Origin: Luteimonas salinisoli
Lineage (GTDB): Bacteria > Pseudomonadota > Gammaproteobacteria > Xanthomonadales > Xanthomonadaceae
Assembly (NCBI RefSeq): GCF_013425525.1
Contig: NZ_JACCKA010000092.1
Location: 1-64,000 of the forward strand
Direction of reading: 5' to 3'
DNA length: 64,000 nucleotides
The notes under the pieces were generated by a model. That model made no database searches, was not told the origin of the DNA, and saw only the letters and a list, made by a program, of their open reading frames with translations. The position numbers and the translations under genes are program-made. Of this stretch, positions 1-12,936 are shown piece after piece; the first letter of the stretch is position 1, and each line of letters begins with the position of its first letter.

Positions 1-187
1 GCCGCAAGTCGCTCCCCGATACTCGCTTTGTTGCGACGCCACCCCCACCCGATGGAGCGACATTCGCCGGCGCTTCCAGAAAAGCAGGAGCCCACGCGGC
101 CACACCTTGCCGCGACCCACGCTTTCCGGCCCGCCCCCAGGCCATCCAGGCTGCAACCGGCTCCTGTGGCCACCGGGCCAGCGCCTC

Positions 188-219
188 CCGCGGCTTTCGC
201 GTCCATGGGACGCCGCTAC
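188..219. repeat. Degenerate REP half
   Basis: The segment matches the right half of the REP family in this window. It has a hairpin with a central CATGG (arms GCGTCC and GGACGC), a TTTCGC shoulder and a terminal CTAC, which is the reverse complement of the GTAG head. No matching left half is evident. Confidence 0.45.
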
Positions 220-305
220 GGGGCATTGTCGGCCCGCTCGTCCCGGCAGGCCGCGATCGGACTCGGCGTGACGACCGCGTCCTGAAAGCGACACGCTGGA
301 TTGGG

Positions 306-311
306 CACAAT
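306..311 (+). promoter_or_regulatory. -10 box CACAAT, leaderless otsB promoter
   Basis: CACAAT is followed by exactly six bases and then the otsB ATG. A start point 6-7 nt after the -10 box would coincide with the start codon, giving a leaderless mRNA. No good -35 hexamer is visible. The same spacing recurs before other genes in the window. Confidence 0.4.
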
Positions 312-317
312 GCGGGC

Positions 318-1076
318 ATGGCAGCAGCGCCCCCCACCCGTCCGCTGCCGCCGGCGCTCGATGACGACTGCGCGTTGTTCCTCGACGTCGACGGCACCCT
401 GCTCGATTTCGCTCCCGATCCGGCCAGCGTCGCGGTGCCTCCGCCACTGCGCGACGTCCTCCAGGCACTTGCGCTGCGCCTGGACGGGGCCGTGGCGCTG
501 ATCAGCGGCCGCCCCCTGGCCACCCTGGATGCGCTTTTCGCGCCGCTGAAGCTGCCGGGGGCGGGCATGCACGGCCTGGAGCGCCGCAACGGCGGCCGCA
601 AGGCGAAGCCCCCGCGCCCCCCCGACGCCCTGCACCGGGTCCGCGGCGAAGCCGAAACCCTCAGCGCGCGCCATCCCGGCACCGTGGTCGAGGACAAGGG
701 CACCGCGCTCGGCCTGCACTGGCGCCGCGCGCCGCAGCACGGTGCGACCATGCGCGCCTTCGCCGAGGCGGCCCTGCCGCGCCTGCCCGGCTACCGGCTG
801 CAGCATGGCGATCACGTCGTCGAACTGCGCCCGGGCGGCGCCGACAAGGGCGACGCCATCGCCGCCTTCCTCGGCGAGGCGCCGTTCCGCGGCCGCCGCC
901 CGGTGTTCGTCGGCGACGACCTCACCGACGAGCACGGCTTCGCCGTGGTCAACGCCCGCGACGGATTCAGCGTCCTGGTCGGCGACCGCGAGCCCAGCGC
1001 CGCCCACTACGCGCTGCGCGACACCGCCGCCGTGCACGCCTGGCTCGAATCCAACCACAGGACCCTCACCGCATGA
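318..1076 (+). CDS. otsB: Trehalose-6-phosphate phosphatase
   Basis: OtsB removes the phosphate from trehalose 6-phosphate, the last step of the OtsA-OtsB route to trehalose, in the cytoplasm. The 252-residue protein is a HAD phosphatase. Motif I is LFLDVDGTLLDF, with the nucleophile Asp23 and the acid/base Asp25. LISGRP follows, and motif IV is GDDLTDEHG near residue 200. The cap-domain signature VVEDKGTALGLHWR is also present. The length is normal. The start ATG lies six bases after a -10-like box, so no Shine-Dalgarno is expected. The stop overlaps the next start as ATGA, so it is the first gene of a coupled three-gene operon with a GH15 enzyme and otsA. Confidence 0.95.
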   Translation: MAAAPPTRPLPPALDDDCALFLDVDGTLLDFAPDPASVAVPPPLRDVLQALALRLDGAVALISGRPLATLDALFAPLKLPGAGMHGLERRNGGRKAKPPRPPDALHRVRGEAETLSARHPGTVVEDKGTALGLHWRRAPQHGATMRAFAEAALPRLPGYRLQHGDHVVELRPGGADKGDAIAAFLGEAPFRGRRPVFVGDDLTDEHGFAVVNARDGFSVLVGDREPSAAHYALRDTAAVHAWLESNHRTLTA

Positions 1077-2850
1077 CCGGACCCTCCCTCGACCTCGGCG
1101 TCATCGGCAATGGCAGTTTCGGCGCCCTCATCGACCGGCGCGCCCGGGTGGTGTGGAGCTGCCTGCCCGCCTTCGACGGCGACCCCGCGTTCTGCGCCCT
1201 GCTCTCGCCGCGCGACCACGACGGCGGCGACTTCGGCATCGAGCTGGAGGACTTCGAGCGCAGCGAGCAGGCCTACCTCAACAACACCGCGATCCTGCGC
1301 ACCGTGCTGTACGACCGTCACGGCGCCGCCGTCGAGGTGATCGACTTCGCCCCGCGCTGGCGCGAGAACGACCGCTTCTACAGGCCCGTGGCGATCATGC
1401 GCAGGGTCACGCCGCTGGCGGGCAACCCGCGGGTCCGGGTGCGGGTGCGGCCGCTGGCCGACTGGGGCGCGCGACGGCCCGACACCACCTGGGGCAGCAA
1501 CCACGTCCGCTACCTGCTGCCGGAGTTCACCCTGCGCCTGACCACCGACGTGCCGGTGCGTTTCGTGCGCGAGGAGATCTCCTTCGTGCTCGGCCACCCT
1601 GTGCACCTGATGCTCGGCGCAGACGAGTCCTTGACGCGCTCGCTGGCAGGCTACGCCCACGAGGCCCAGGAGCGCACGGCCCACTACTGGCGCGAATGGG
1701 TGCGCTACCTGTCGGTGCCGCTGGACTGGCAGGAGGCGGTGATCCGCAGCGCCATCACCCTGAAGCTGTGCCAGTACGAGGACAGCGGCGCGATCATCGC
1801 GGCGATGACCACGTCGATCCCGGAGGCGCCGAACAGCGCGCGCAACTGGGACTACCGCTACTGCTGGCTGCGCGATGCGGCATTCGTGGTCCGCGCGCTC
1901 AACCGGCTGGGCGCGACCCGCAGCATGGAGGAGTTCTTGCGCTACATCTTCAACATCGCCACCCACGAAGGCACCCTGCAGCCGCTGTACGGCATCGACT
2001 TCGCCGAGGAGCTCGAAGAACACGAGGTCGCGACCCTGCGCGGCTACCGCGACATGGGCCCGGTACGACGCGGCAACCTGGCGTGGATGCAGAAGCAGCA
2101 CGACGTCTACGGCAGCGTGGTGCTGGCCTCCACCCAGCTGTTCTTCGACCTGCGCCTGGCCGAGCCCGGCAACGCCGACACCTTCCGCAAGCTCGAGCCG
2201 CTGGGCGAGCGCGCCTATGCGCTGCACGACGAGCCGGACTCCGGGCTGTGGGAGTTCCGCGGCCGCGCCGAGGTGCATACCTATACCGCGGCGATGTGCT
2301 GGGCGGCCTGCGACCGCCTGTCGAAGATCGCCGCCAAGCTGGGCCTCGCCGACCGCGACGCCTACTGGCGCGAACGCGCCCACGCGATCCGCGAGCGCGT
2401 GCTCGAGGAGGCCTGGAGCGAGGAACTGGGCCACTTCACCGACACCCTCGGCGGCCACCGCCTCGACGCCTCGCTGCTACTGCTGCCGGACTTCGGCTTC
2501 GTCGACGCGGAGGATGCGCGGTTCGTCGCCACCGTGGAGGCGATCGGCCGCGACCTCAGGCGCGGCGACGGCCTGTTCCGCTACATCGCCCCGGACGACT
2601 TCGGCTCCCCCGAGACCAGCTTCACCATCTGCAGCTTCTGGTACATCGACGCGCTGGCGGCAATCGGCCGCACCGACGAGGCCCGGGAGATGTTCGAGGC
2701 GATCCTCGCCCGCCGCAACCATCTCGGCCTGCTGTCGGAGGACCTGGCGTTCGAGGACGGCGAGGCCTGGGGCAACTTCCCGCAGACCTACTCGCACGTC
2801 GGCCTGATCATCGCCGCGATGCGGCTCTCGCGATCCTGGCAGGAAGCCTC

Positions 2851-2854
<4 letters not shown>
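1073..2854 (+). CDS. Glycoside hydrolase family 15, trehalase-like
   Basis: This 593-residue protein belongs to the GH15 (glucoamylase/trehalase) family. An N-terminal beta-sandwich begins with LGVIGNGSFGALID, and a catalytic (alpha/alpha)6 barrel follows with WDYRYCWLRDAAF. The conserved block around residues 390-402 (LWEFRGR...HTYTAAMCW) and the late ETSFTICSFW segment are typical of the family. There is no signal peptide, so it should be cytoplasmic. It overlaps otsB by 4 bp (ATGA) and otsA by 4 bp (GTGA), which ties it to trehalose metabolism. From context it could be a trehalase that turns over the product, but alpha-glucan hydrolysis cannot be excluded. The family call is firm; the substrate is inferred. 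Confidence 0.88.
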
Positions 2855-4218
<1,364 letters not shown>

Positions 4219-4263
4219 TCGCCGCAGCCGACGCTCCCGTACGAAAACGCTGCGCGATCGCCC

Positions 4264-4373
4264 GTAGGAGCGTGCCATGCACGCGAAAGCCGGCGCGAGT
4301 TGGCCGACGCCCGGAATCACCGCCACCCCAAACGGATGCTCCCGCGGCCTTCGCGGCCATGGGCCGCTCCTAC
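4264..4373. repeat. REP inverted pair (BIME) 1
   Basis: The element starts with GTAGGAGC and ends with GCTCCTAC. The left hairpin has GCGTGC/GCACGC arms around CAT; the right has GCGGCC/GGCCGC arms. The shoulders are GAAAGCC on the left and GCCTTCGC on the right. It lies between the convergent genes otsA and pgeF. Confidence 0.85.
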
Positions 4374-4397
4374 AGGAATCGGGTCGCCGCAGCTCTC

Positions 4398-4536
4398 GTA
4401 GGAGCGTGCCATGCACGCGAAAGCCGGCGCGACCGGCCGCACCCGGAATCACCGCTGACCTGGACGAAACCACCGGATATCACCGCCGCCCCAAACGGAC
4501 GCTCCCGCGGCCTTCGCGGCCATGGGCCGCTCCTAC
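4398..4536. repeat. REP inverted pair (BIME) 2
   Basis: This is a second pair 24 bp after the first, with the same GTGC-type left hairpin and GGCC-type right hairpin. The linker is longer and partly duplicated (two copies of an ATCACCGC segment). Together the two pairs fill most of the 341-bp otsA-pgeF gap. Confidence 0.82.
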
Positions 4537-4559
4537 AGGGCGAACGATGACTCGCGGAT

Positions 4560-5474
4560 TCACCGTTCGCGGTAGACCACTGTCGCCATGCGCCCGCCGC
4601 GACCGTCGCGGCGGTGCGAGAAGAACCGGTCGCGATCCGTAATCGTGCACTCCCCGCCGCCGTGAATCTCGCCCGACGACATCCCGGCGGCCGTCAGGCG
4701 CATCCGCGCCAGGGCGTAGAGATCTGCGAACCAGTGCCCGGGGCGGGTCGCCACGAAGGCTTCCGCGGCGCGCCCGTCCGCGGCGAAGAAGGCATCGCGG
4801 ACCGCGGCGTCGACCTCGTAGGCGCGCGGGCCGGCGGCAGGACCGAGCCATGCGCGCACCGCGCTTGCGGGTGCGCGCAGCTCCGCCAGCGTCGCTTCCA
4901 GCACCCCGGCCGCAAGCCCCCGCCAGCCGGCGTGGACCGCCGCCACTTCGCTGCCGTCGGCGGCGGCCAGCACCACCGGCAGGCAATCGGCGGTCAGCAC
5001 CGCGAGCACGGTGCCGGGGTCGGCGGTCACCGAAGCGTCGGCTTCGGGCGCCGCTGCGCGGTCCGGCGGCCCCCCGGCGCCGAAAACACCGAGCTCCACG
5101 CCTGCAGCACCGCCTTCCGGGCGCCCCCCGGCAGCAGGCCCCGCCGCTTGGCCAGGCGCATGCGGCGCGAGATCCGCCCCCGGACCGTCGAAGCGCGCCG
5201 GGGACTGCACCGGCCGATCCCAGCGCTGGACCGCGATGCCGTGCACCTGCCGCAGCCAGCACGGCGGCCCGGGCAGCCCGAAGCGCCGCTCCAGTTCGGC
5301 GCGGTTGCGCGCGACTGCGGCGGGATCGTCGCCGCAGTGCGCGCCGAGGTTGAAATCGTCGAATGGCGGTGCCGACACCCCGGCGCCGCGGCGCAGCGTG
5401 GTGAACGCAACCACCCCGGGCGGCGCCGGCCAGGCGGCGCGGAGGATGGCCGGTTCGGCGTCCTGGGCGCTCAC
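4560..5474 (-). CDS. pgeF: PgeF/YfiH family copper-type polyphenol oxidase
   Basis: This is a member of the PgeF (YfiH, DUF152) family, linked to peptidoglycan-precursor quality control and purine-nucleoside phosphorylase activity. The metal-binding residues are visible in [19 protein letters not shown] and [21 protein letters not shown] marks the N-terminal part. The GTG start was chosen because it overlaps the rluD stop (GTGA). That gives 304 residues, about 50-60 more than usual. The excess is a Gly/Ala/Pro-rich insertion between the QVHG block and the DASVTADP block. rluD and pgeF form a coupled pair, a common arrangement. Function is assigned by family. Confidence 0.9.
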   Translation of the reverse strand: MSAQDAEPAILRAAWPAPPGVVAFTTLRRGAGVSAPPFDDFNLGAHCGDDPAAVARNRAELERRFGLPGPPCWLRQVHGIAVQRWDRPVQSPARFDGPGADLAPHAPGQAAGPAAGGRPEGGAAGVELGVFGAGGPPDRAAAPEADASVTADPGTVLAVLTADCLPVVLAAADGSEVAAVHAGWRGLAAGVLEATLAELRAPASAVRAWLGPAAGPRAYEVDAAVRDAFFAADGRAAEAFVATRPGHWFADLYALARMRLTAAGMSSGEIHGGGECTITDRDRFFSHRRDGRGGRMATVVYRER

Positions 5475-6457
5475 CGGCCCGGCCCGGCCGCCCTGGTGTC
5501 CTCGCGCAACTGCCGCATCAGCTCCAGCATGTCCTCGGGGACCGGCGCGCCGACCCGCAGCGGCTCTCCCGTGCTCGGATGCCGGAACTCGAGGGTTTCG
5601 GCGTGCAGCGCCTGGCGGCGGAAGCCGCGCAGCGCCGCCACCAGCCCGTCGGTGGCCGCTTTCGGCAGCTTGAGCGCGCCGCCGTACAGCGGATCGCCGA
5701 CGATCGGGTGGCGCAGGTGCTGCATGTGCACGCGGATCTGGTGGGTGCGCCCGGTCTCCAGCCGGCACTCCAGCGCGGTGTGCGCGCGGAAGCGCTCGCG
5801 GACCCGGAAATGCGTCACCGCGTCGCGGCCGTCCTCACGTACCGCCATGCGCAGGCGGTCGCGCGGATGGCGCTCGATCGGCCCGTCGGCGGTGCCGCCG
5901 CTGACCAGCGCGCCGACCACCACCGCCAGGTACTGGCGGTGGACCGCGCGCGCCGACAGCTGCTCGACCAGGGCGGCATGCGCCTGCAGGGTGCGCGCCA
6001 CCACCATGACGCCCGAGGTGTCCTTGTCCAGGCGGTGCACCACCCCGGCCCGCGGCAGCGCCGCCAGGGCGGGATCGCGGAACAGCAGCGCATTGACCAG
6101 GGTGCCGGTGCGGTTGCCGGCCCCGGGGTGCACCACCATGCCGGCCGGCTTGTCGATCACCAGCACGTCCGCGTCCTCGTGGAGCACCGTCAGCGGGATG
6201 TCCTCCGGGGCGTCGCTGGTCTGTTCGTCCAGCACCACGTCCAGGGTGACCAGCTCGCCCCCCGCCACGGCCTCGCGCGGCCGCACCTGGCGGCCGTCGA
6301 GCAGGGCGTCGCCGGACTTGATCCACTCGGCCAGGCGGGAGCGGGAGAACTCCGGGAACAGCTCGGCCAGCACCGCGTCGAAGCGCCGCCCTGCGTGGTG
6401 GTCGGGGATCCGGGCGCTGCGCGCGCCGGTGTCGTCGTCGGGGGCGGTTTCGGTCAT
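5471..6457 (-). CDS. rluD: 23S rRNA pseudouridine(1911/1915/1917) synthase
   Basis: RluD makes the three pseudouridines in helix 69 of 23S rRNA. The 328-residue protein has an N-terminal S4 RNA-binding domain ([21 protein letters not shown]) and the RluA-family catalytic motif [16 protein letters not shown], whose Asp is the nucleophile. [20 protein letters not shown] follows. An AGCCCTCC stretch lies before the ATG. The gene is divergent from bamD, the usual arrangement in gammaproteobacteria, and its stop overlaps the pgeF start. Confidence 0.95.
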   Translation of the reverse strand: MTETAPDDDTGARSARIPDHHAGRRFDAVLAELFPEFSRSRLAEWIKSGDALLDGRQVRPREAVAGGELVTLDVVLDEQTSDAPEDIPLTVLHEDADVLVIDKPAGMVVHPGAGNRTGTLVNALLFRDPALAALPRAGVVHRLDKDTSGVMVVARTLQAHAALVEQLSARAVHRQYLAVVVGALVSGGTADGPIERHPRDRLRMAVREDGRDAVTHFRVRERFRAHTALECRLETGRTHQIRVHMQHLRHPIVGDPLYGGALKLPKAATDGLVAALRGFRRQALHAETLEFRHPSTGEPLRVGAPVPEDMLELMRQLREDTRAAGPGR

Positions 6458-6543
6458 GGAGGGCTTCGGTTCAGGCGTCGTCGCCGGTCCGGCGATGCAG
6501 ACTGCTATTATCGGCCCTTCGTGCCGCCGACGCCCAACGCCCC

Positions 6544-7398
6544 ATGACCCGAGCCCGTTCCCTGCTGCGCAATGCGCTGATCCTGTCGCTGTTGGCCATC
6601 TTCATGGTGTCCGGCTGCTCGCGGTTCCGTGGCGAGAAGACCGACGTGGACGAGGGGATCCCGGTCGAGGAGCTGTACGAGAAAGGCCACGCCTCGATGC
6701 GCTACGGCAACTGGAACAGCGCGGCCCAGACCTTCCGGCGGCTGGTCGCCCAGTACCCCTATGGGCCCTACACCGAGCAGGCGCTGATCGAGACCGCCTA
6801 CGCCCAGTACAAGATGGGCAACAACGAGGAGGCGATCTCCAGCATCGACCGCTTCCTGCGCACCTACCCCACCCACCGCAATACCGCCTACATGTACTAC
6901 CTGCGCGGGCTGGTGAATTCCAACCGCGACACGGTGTTCCTGCAGCGGGTCTGGGCGCTGGACGCCAGCCGCCGCGACCTGGCCACGCCGAACCAGGCCT
7001 ACGCCGACTTCAGGATCGTCGCCGAGCGCTTCTCCAACAGCCGTTATGCCGGCGAGGCGCGCGAGCGGATGGCGGAGCTGCGCAACATGTTCGCCCGCCA
7101 CGAGGTCGAAACCGCGCTGTACTACCTGCGCCGGGGCGCATGGGTCGGCGCCGCCAAGCGCGCCACCTACACCCTGGAGACCTACCCGGAGAGCGCCTTC
7201 CAGAACGATGCGGTGGCGGTGCTGGCCGAGTCCTACACCCAGCTGGGCAACGACGCCCTCGCGGCCGACGCACGCCGGGTGCTGGAACTCAACGCCCCCG
7301 ATCACCCCTGGTTGCGCGGCGACTGGCCCGACTATCCGTGGGCGGTCCGCAAGCTCAACCCGTTCGCCGGCGAGAAATCCCCGCTGCAGCGGGACTGA
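6544..7398 (+). CDS. bamD: Outer membrane assembly lipoprotein BamD
   Basis: BamD is the essential lipoprotein of the BAM complex that folds beta-barrel proteins into the outer membrane. The 284-residue protein has a type II signal peptide with lipobox VSGC (Cys near residue 24). Five TPR-like repeats follow, starting with [20 protein letters not shown] and [20 protein letters not shown]. The length is normal. A TATTAT box at 6506-6511 is a candidate -10, giving a leader of about 25 nt. A single REP half follows the stop. Confidence 0.96.
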   Translation: MTRARSLLRNALILSLLAIFMVSGCSRFRGEKTDVDEGIPVEELYEKGHASMRYGNWNSAAQTFRRLVAQYPYGPYTEQALIETAYAQYKMGNNEEAISSIDRFLRTYPTHRNTAYMYYLRGLVNSNRDTVFLQRVWALDASRRDLATPNQAYADFRIVAERFSNSRYAGEARERMAELRNMFARHEVETALYYLRRGAWVGAAKRATYTLETYPESAFQNDAVAVLAESYTQLGNDALAADARRVLELNAPDHPWLRGDWPDYPWAVRKLNPFAGEKSPLQRD

Positions 7399-7435
7399 CC
7401 CCCGGGCACCGGAGGGGCTGCGGCGAGCCGATTCC

Positions 7436-7463
7436 CTAGGAGCGGCCCATGGCCGCGAAGGCC
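7436..7463. repeat. Single REP half downstream of bamD
   Basis: A CTAGGAGC head is followed by a GCGGCC-CAT-GGCCGC hairpin and a GAAGGCC shoulder. No inverted partner is found before the next gene, so this is a solitary REP in the gap between the convergent bamD and VKOR genes. Confidence 0.7.
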
Positions 7464-7526
7464 GCGGGCGGCGCCGGTTGCCGTGACGATGTTCCCGGGC
7501 GCAGCAGCCGGCTTCAGCCGCCCGCC

Positions 7527-8426
7527 CTAGCGCTCGCGCTCCCAGTCGAAGCCGGACAGCTGCGCCAGTTCCTCGGGGGTGAGCACGCCCACGTGGTGCA
7601 GGCCGTGCACCACCCAGGTCGGATACGAGCCCACGCCCGCCGCCGCGCATTCGCGCGCGACCGGCCCGCCGCGGCCCTGCGGACTGCATTCGACGTAGGG
7701 AAGCCGCGGCGCCGACGCGCCGAACAGGCGCGCCTGGCGCCGGCAGTTGCCGCACCAGGAGGCGCCGTAGTATTTCGCGTCGATCGCATCCAGGTGGGCC
7801 ACCAGCGCCGCCACCCGTGGATTCTCCGGTCGCCGGTCCAGCACGCCGCTGGCTGCGACGTGCAGGACGGCCACCACCCCCAATGCCAGCAGCCCCCCAC
7901 CCAGCCACCAGGCGCCGCGGCTGCGATCGGATGCGCCGGCCCTGCGGACATGGACCACGCCGAAGATCGCGGCCATCGTCGCCAACGAGGCCATGCACCA
8001 GCCGCAGATCGCCTGCAGCGACAGGATCCCGGCCGCGGTCAGGTACACGCTGATCGCCAGCCCCAGCAGCGAGAGCCGCGACAACCGCCGCCAGCGCCGC
8101 GCGGCCGAGCGCCCGGTGGCGGCGGCCAGGGCGAGCAGCGCGTACATCGCGAAGCCCCAGAGCGCGATCGGCAGCCCGAACAGCGTCGACCAGCGGCTCT
8201 GGGCGATCGCGTCGCAACCGCCCCCCTCGGCGCAAAAGGCCGGCGCCGCATCGCCCCAGGCGGCCACCATGAGATAACCGGTCAGGAACAGGCCGAGGGC
8301 CGCGAGCGCCAGCACCACGCGATCGGGCGGCAGCCGCGGCGCACGCGCCGCGGTCCTGGCTCCGGAGACCGGGGCGGTGGTCGCTGCAGGATGCTGGCGG
8401 GTCTGCTTGCGCTTCTTTCTGGCCAT
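7527..8426 (-). CDS. VKOR-thioredoxin fusion, disulfide-bond formation protein
   Basis: The 299-residue membrane protein joins a vitamin K epoxide reductase (VKOR) domain to a thioredoxin-like domain. The VKOR part has about five membrane segments. It carries the loop cysteine pair Cys65 and Cys71 and the active-site pair Cys141/Cys144 in AICGWCMAS. The C-terminal periplasmic domain carries Cys225/Cys228 in ASWCGNCRR. Bacterial proteins of this type oxidise cysteines of secreted proteins using quinone, replacing or supplementing DsbB. The N-terminus is Lys/Arg-rich (MARKKRKQTR), consistent with a cytoplasmic start. A TAGAAT box at 8454-8459 (minus strand) could be its -10. Confidence 0.85.
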   Translation of the reverse strand: MARKKRKQTRQHPAATTAPVSGARTAARAPRLPPDRVVLALAALGLFLTGYLMVAAWGDAAPAFCAEGGGCDAIAQSRWSTLFGLPIALWGFAMYALLALAAATGRSAARRWRRLSRLSLLGLAISVYLTAAGILSLQAICGWCMASLATMAAIFGVVHVRRAGASDRSRGAWWLGGGLLALGVVAVLHVAASGVLDRRPENPRVAALVAHLDAIDAKYYGASWCGNCRRQARLFGASAPRLPYVECSPQGRGGPVARECAAAGVGSYPTWVVHGLHHVGVLTPEELAQLSGFDWERER

Positions 8427-8526
8427 GGGTCCGTGTCGGAGTGACGGATCGCGATTCTAACGGCAGCCGCGCGGGCCGCTGCCTGTGTGCATGGAACGCT
8501 CTTGCGGAGCGGGTTCGGGCGACAAC

Positions 8527-10164
8527 TCAGCCGGCGTAGCCGTTGCTGATCGGATAGCGACGCTCGCGGCCGAAGGCCCGATGCGAAACCTTCGGCCCAG
8601 GAGCGGCCTGGTGGCGCTTCCATTCGCTGATGCGTACCAGCCGCAGCACCTTGTCGACCGTCCCCGGATCGAAGCCGGCGGCGACGATCTCCTCGCGCGA
8701 CTGCTCGCGGTCGACGTAGCGCAGCAGGATCGCGTCGAGCACGTCGTAGGGCGGCAAGGAATCCTCGTCCTTCTGGTCGGCGCGCAGCTCCGCCGAGGGC
8801 GGACGCGAGATCACCGCCGGCGGGATCACCGGCGCGCCGGCCACGGTGTTGCGCCACCGCGCCATGGCGAAGACCTCGGTCTTGTACAGGTCCTTGATCG
8901 GCGCGTAGCCGCCGGCCATGTCGCCGTAGATGGTGGCGTAGCCCACCGCGTATTCGCTCTTGTTGCCGGTGGTGAGCAGCAGGCCGCCGAACTTGTTGCT
9001 CATCGCCATCAGCAGCGCGCCGCGGGTGCGCGACTGCAGGTTCTCCTCGGTGACGTCCGCTTCCATGCCCTCGAATGTCCCGGCCAGCGCGTCGAGGAAC
9101 CCCTGGAACGGCGCCTCGATCGGCACCGACAGCAACCGCACCCCGAGGGCCCTGCACTGCTCTGCGGCCAGGTCGTTGCTCAGATCCGCGGTATAGCGCG
9201 AGGGCATCGCCACCGCGGTGACGTTCTCCGCGCCCAGCGCATCGACCGCGATCGCCAGCACCACCGCCGAGTCGATGCCGCCCGAGAGCCCGAGCCACAG
9301 CTTCGAGAACCCGTTCTTGAAGCAGTAGTCGCGGACCCCGCGCACCACCGCGCGCCAGGCCATCGCGTCGCGCCCCCCGTCGGTTTCCAGTGGCCACTGC
9401 ACCGCGGTCAGCTCGCGGCGCTCCGGGTGGTAGTCGGCGACCAGCCAATGTTCCTCGAACGCGCGTGCGGCGTGGTGCACCTTGCCGTCGGCGTCTGCGA
9501 GCACCGAGCTGCCGTCGAACACCAGCGCGTCCTGGCCGCCGACCACGTTGAGATAGGCGAGCGCCACGGCGCTCTCGCGGATGCGCTCGGCCAGCAGGGC
9601 ATCGCGCTGGGCATGCTTGCCGCGCTCGAACGGCGAGGCGTTGGGCACCAGCACCAGCTCGGCGCCCGCGGCCGCGGTGTCGTGCAGCGGCTCGGCGAAC
9701 CACAGGTCCTCGCAGATCACCAGCCCCACCTGCACGCCGCCCACCTCGAACACGCAGGCGCCGCCGTCGGGGTCGACGTGGAAGTAGCGGCGCTCGTCGA
9801 ACACGTTGTAGTTGGGCAGCTCGCGCTTGCGATAGGTGGTCTCGACGCGGCCGTCGCGGAGCACGCTGGCCGAGTTGTAGAGCACGCTGCCGGCCGACTC
9901 CGGCCAGCCCACCACCGCGACGATGCCGGTGGCCGCCTTCGCCACCTCGCGCAGCGCGTCCTCGCAGTCGGATAGGAACGAGGGCCGCATCAGCAGGTCT
10001 TCGGGCGGGTAGCCGCTGATCGCCAGTTCCGGGAAGAGCACGATATCGGCCCCGAACTCCTCGCGCGCCTCGACGATCATCAGCGCGATGCGCTCGGCAT
10101 TGCGGGCGACGGCGCCGACCGGGAAGTCGAACTGGGCGAGGGCGATGCGCAGGGGCTTGGTCAT
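8527..10164 (-). CDS. nadE: Glutamine-dependent NAD+ synthetase
   Basis: NadE amidates deamido-NAD+ to NAD+ with glutamine as nitrogen source and ATP as energy donor. The 545-residue protein has an N-terminal nitrilase-type glutaminase domain with the triad Glu46 (LFPELAISGYP), Lys113 (YRKRELPNY) and Cys151 (VGLVICEDLW). The C-terminal synthetase has the ATP P-loop LGLSGGIDSA, the TTGNKSE motif and YGDMAGGYAPIKDLYKTEVF. The start was placed at MTKPLRIALAQ, because further upstream the frame runs into a REP element. The length fits the short bacterial two-domain form. Confidence 0.95.
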   Translation of the reverse strand: MTKPLRIALAQFDFPVGAVARNAERIALMIVEAREEFGADIVLFPELAISGYPPEDLLMRPSFLSDCEDALREVAKAATGIVAVVGWPESAGSVLYNSASVLRDGRVETTYRKRELPNYNVFDERRYFHVDPDGGACVFEVGGVQVGLVICEDLWFAEPLHDTAAAGAELVLVPNASPFERGKHAQRDALLAERIRESAVALAYLNVVGGQDALVFDGSSVLADADGKVHHAARAFEEHWLVADYHPERRELTAVQWPLETDGGRDAMAWRAVVRGVRDYCFKNGFSKLWLGLSGGIDSAVVLAIAVDALGAENVTAVAMPSRYTADLSNDLAAEQCRALGVRLLSVPIEAPFQGFLDALAGTFEGMEADVTEENLQSRTRGALLMAMSNKFGGLLLTTGNKSEYAVGYATIYGDMAGGYAPIKDLYKTEVFAMARWRNTVAGAPVIPPAVISRPPSAELRADQKDEDSLPPYDVLDAILLRYVDREQSREEIVAAGFDPGTVDKVLRLVRISEWKRHQAAPGPKVSHRAFGRERRYPISNGYAG

Positions 10165-10220
10165 GTCGGGACGGTCCTGGGAGCGAATGGCATCAGCGTA
10201 CATAGCCTGCCGCGCCCATT

Positions 10221-10328
10221 GTAGGAGCGCGCCATGCGCGCGAAGCCCGGAGCGGGTGGCCACGCCGGGAATCGCCGCCGACCCCGCCGGAGCTTCCCGC
10301 GGCCTTCGCGGCCATGGGCCGCTCCTAC
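10221..10328. repeat. REP inverted pair (BIME) 3
   Basis: The element is GTAGGAGC to GCTCCTAC with a GCGCGC/GCGCGC left hairpin and a GCGGCC/GGCCGC right hairpin. The linker contains the CCGGGAATCGCCGCC block shared with other copies. It lies just upstream of nadE and downstream of sucD. Confidence 0.85.
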
Positions 10329-10373
10329 GGGCAGGAAGACTTCCGGGAAGGCGAAACGCGGCGAGGCGCCACG

Positions 10374-10402
10374 AGAAAGGCCGCCCGGAGGCGGCCTTCT
10401 TG
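10374..10402 (-). terminator. Rho-independent terminator of sucCD
   Basis: On the minus strand AAGGCCGCC pairs with GGCGGCCTT across a short loop and is followed by a T-rich tail (TTTCTC). It lies about 40 bp after the sucD stop, in the direction of sucCD transcription. Confidence 0.75.
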
Positions 10403-10443
10403 CGATCCCGCGGGCGGGCTCCCGCCCCGGGGAGACCGAATCC

Positions 10444-11319
<876 letters not shown>

Positions 11320-11411
11320 TCGATTTTTCCTACCTGTTCTGTGACCGGATCGGCTCCGGCTCGGCGGGCATCGGCGCTGCCGATGCCCTTGCGTCATGCC
11401 TCCACACCCCC

Positions 11412-11434
11412 ACCCCGCCGCTTCGTGGCGGGGT
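11412..11434 (-). promoter_or_regulatory. Intercistronic hairpin between sucC and sucD
   Basis: CCCCGCC and GGCGGGG form a 7-bp stem around the loop GCTTCGT in the 164-bp sucC-sucD gap. There is no T-run, so it is not a standard terminator. It may stabilise or partly attenuate the operon mRNA. Confidence 0.4.
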
Positions 11435-11483
11435 CGCCCCCTGACTCAGGGGGCTATCGAGGCGGCCTCGAAACCTCGGTCGA

Positions 11484-12650
<1,167 letters not shown>

Positions 12651-12864
12651 GTGGGGTCCATGCGTGGGAGGGTCGTGGGCATGCCGGCGCGGTCGAACGC
12701 GACCATGGTGGCCGGAATGCTTCGCCGCGCACGGGCGATCGCAGGCGCGGGGCCGGCGAAGGGCGCGGACGGCCCGCTATTCTCGCCGATGCGGCCGGCG
12801 CGGGCAAAACCGACCTTGGTCGGGGGCCGGATGGGCCCCGGGCGAGCGCCGTGGGCCACGGCTC

Positions 12865-12870
12865 TATACT
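12865..12870 (+). promoter_or_regulatory. Candidate -10 box upstream of pilS
   Basis: TATACT lies 67 bp before the chosen pilS GTG. It is close to the sigma-70 -10 consensus, but no good -35 is seen 17 bp upstream. Confidence 0.35.
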
Positions 12871-12936
12871 CGCCGCAAGCCCGCATCGGCCAGCCGCTTG
12901 TTCGCGATCCCGGTCCCTCCCGTCTACACCGCAGGC

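Larger units (their letters stand above)
1..317. other. Window-edge intergenic stretch
   Basis: I see no convincing gene here. Open frames exist on both strands but have the low-complexity Ala/Pro/Arg composition of chance frames in high-GC DNA. The stretch holds a degenerate REP half and, at its right end, the -10 box used by otsB. Confidence 0.5.

Noticed and set aside
742-2850. Plus-strand frame joined upstream of otsA through the GH15 gene
   Set aside because: The GH15 protein in the other frame has full family motifs; the joined frame is Arg/Ala/Pro-rich shadow, and OtsA begins at the GTG at 2851.
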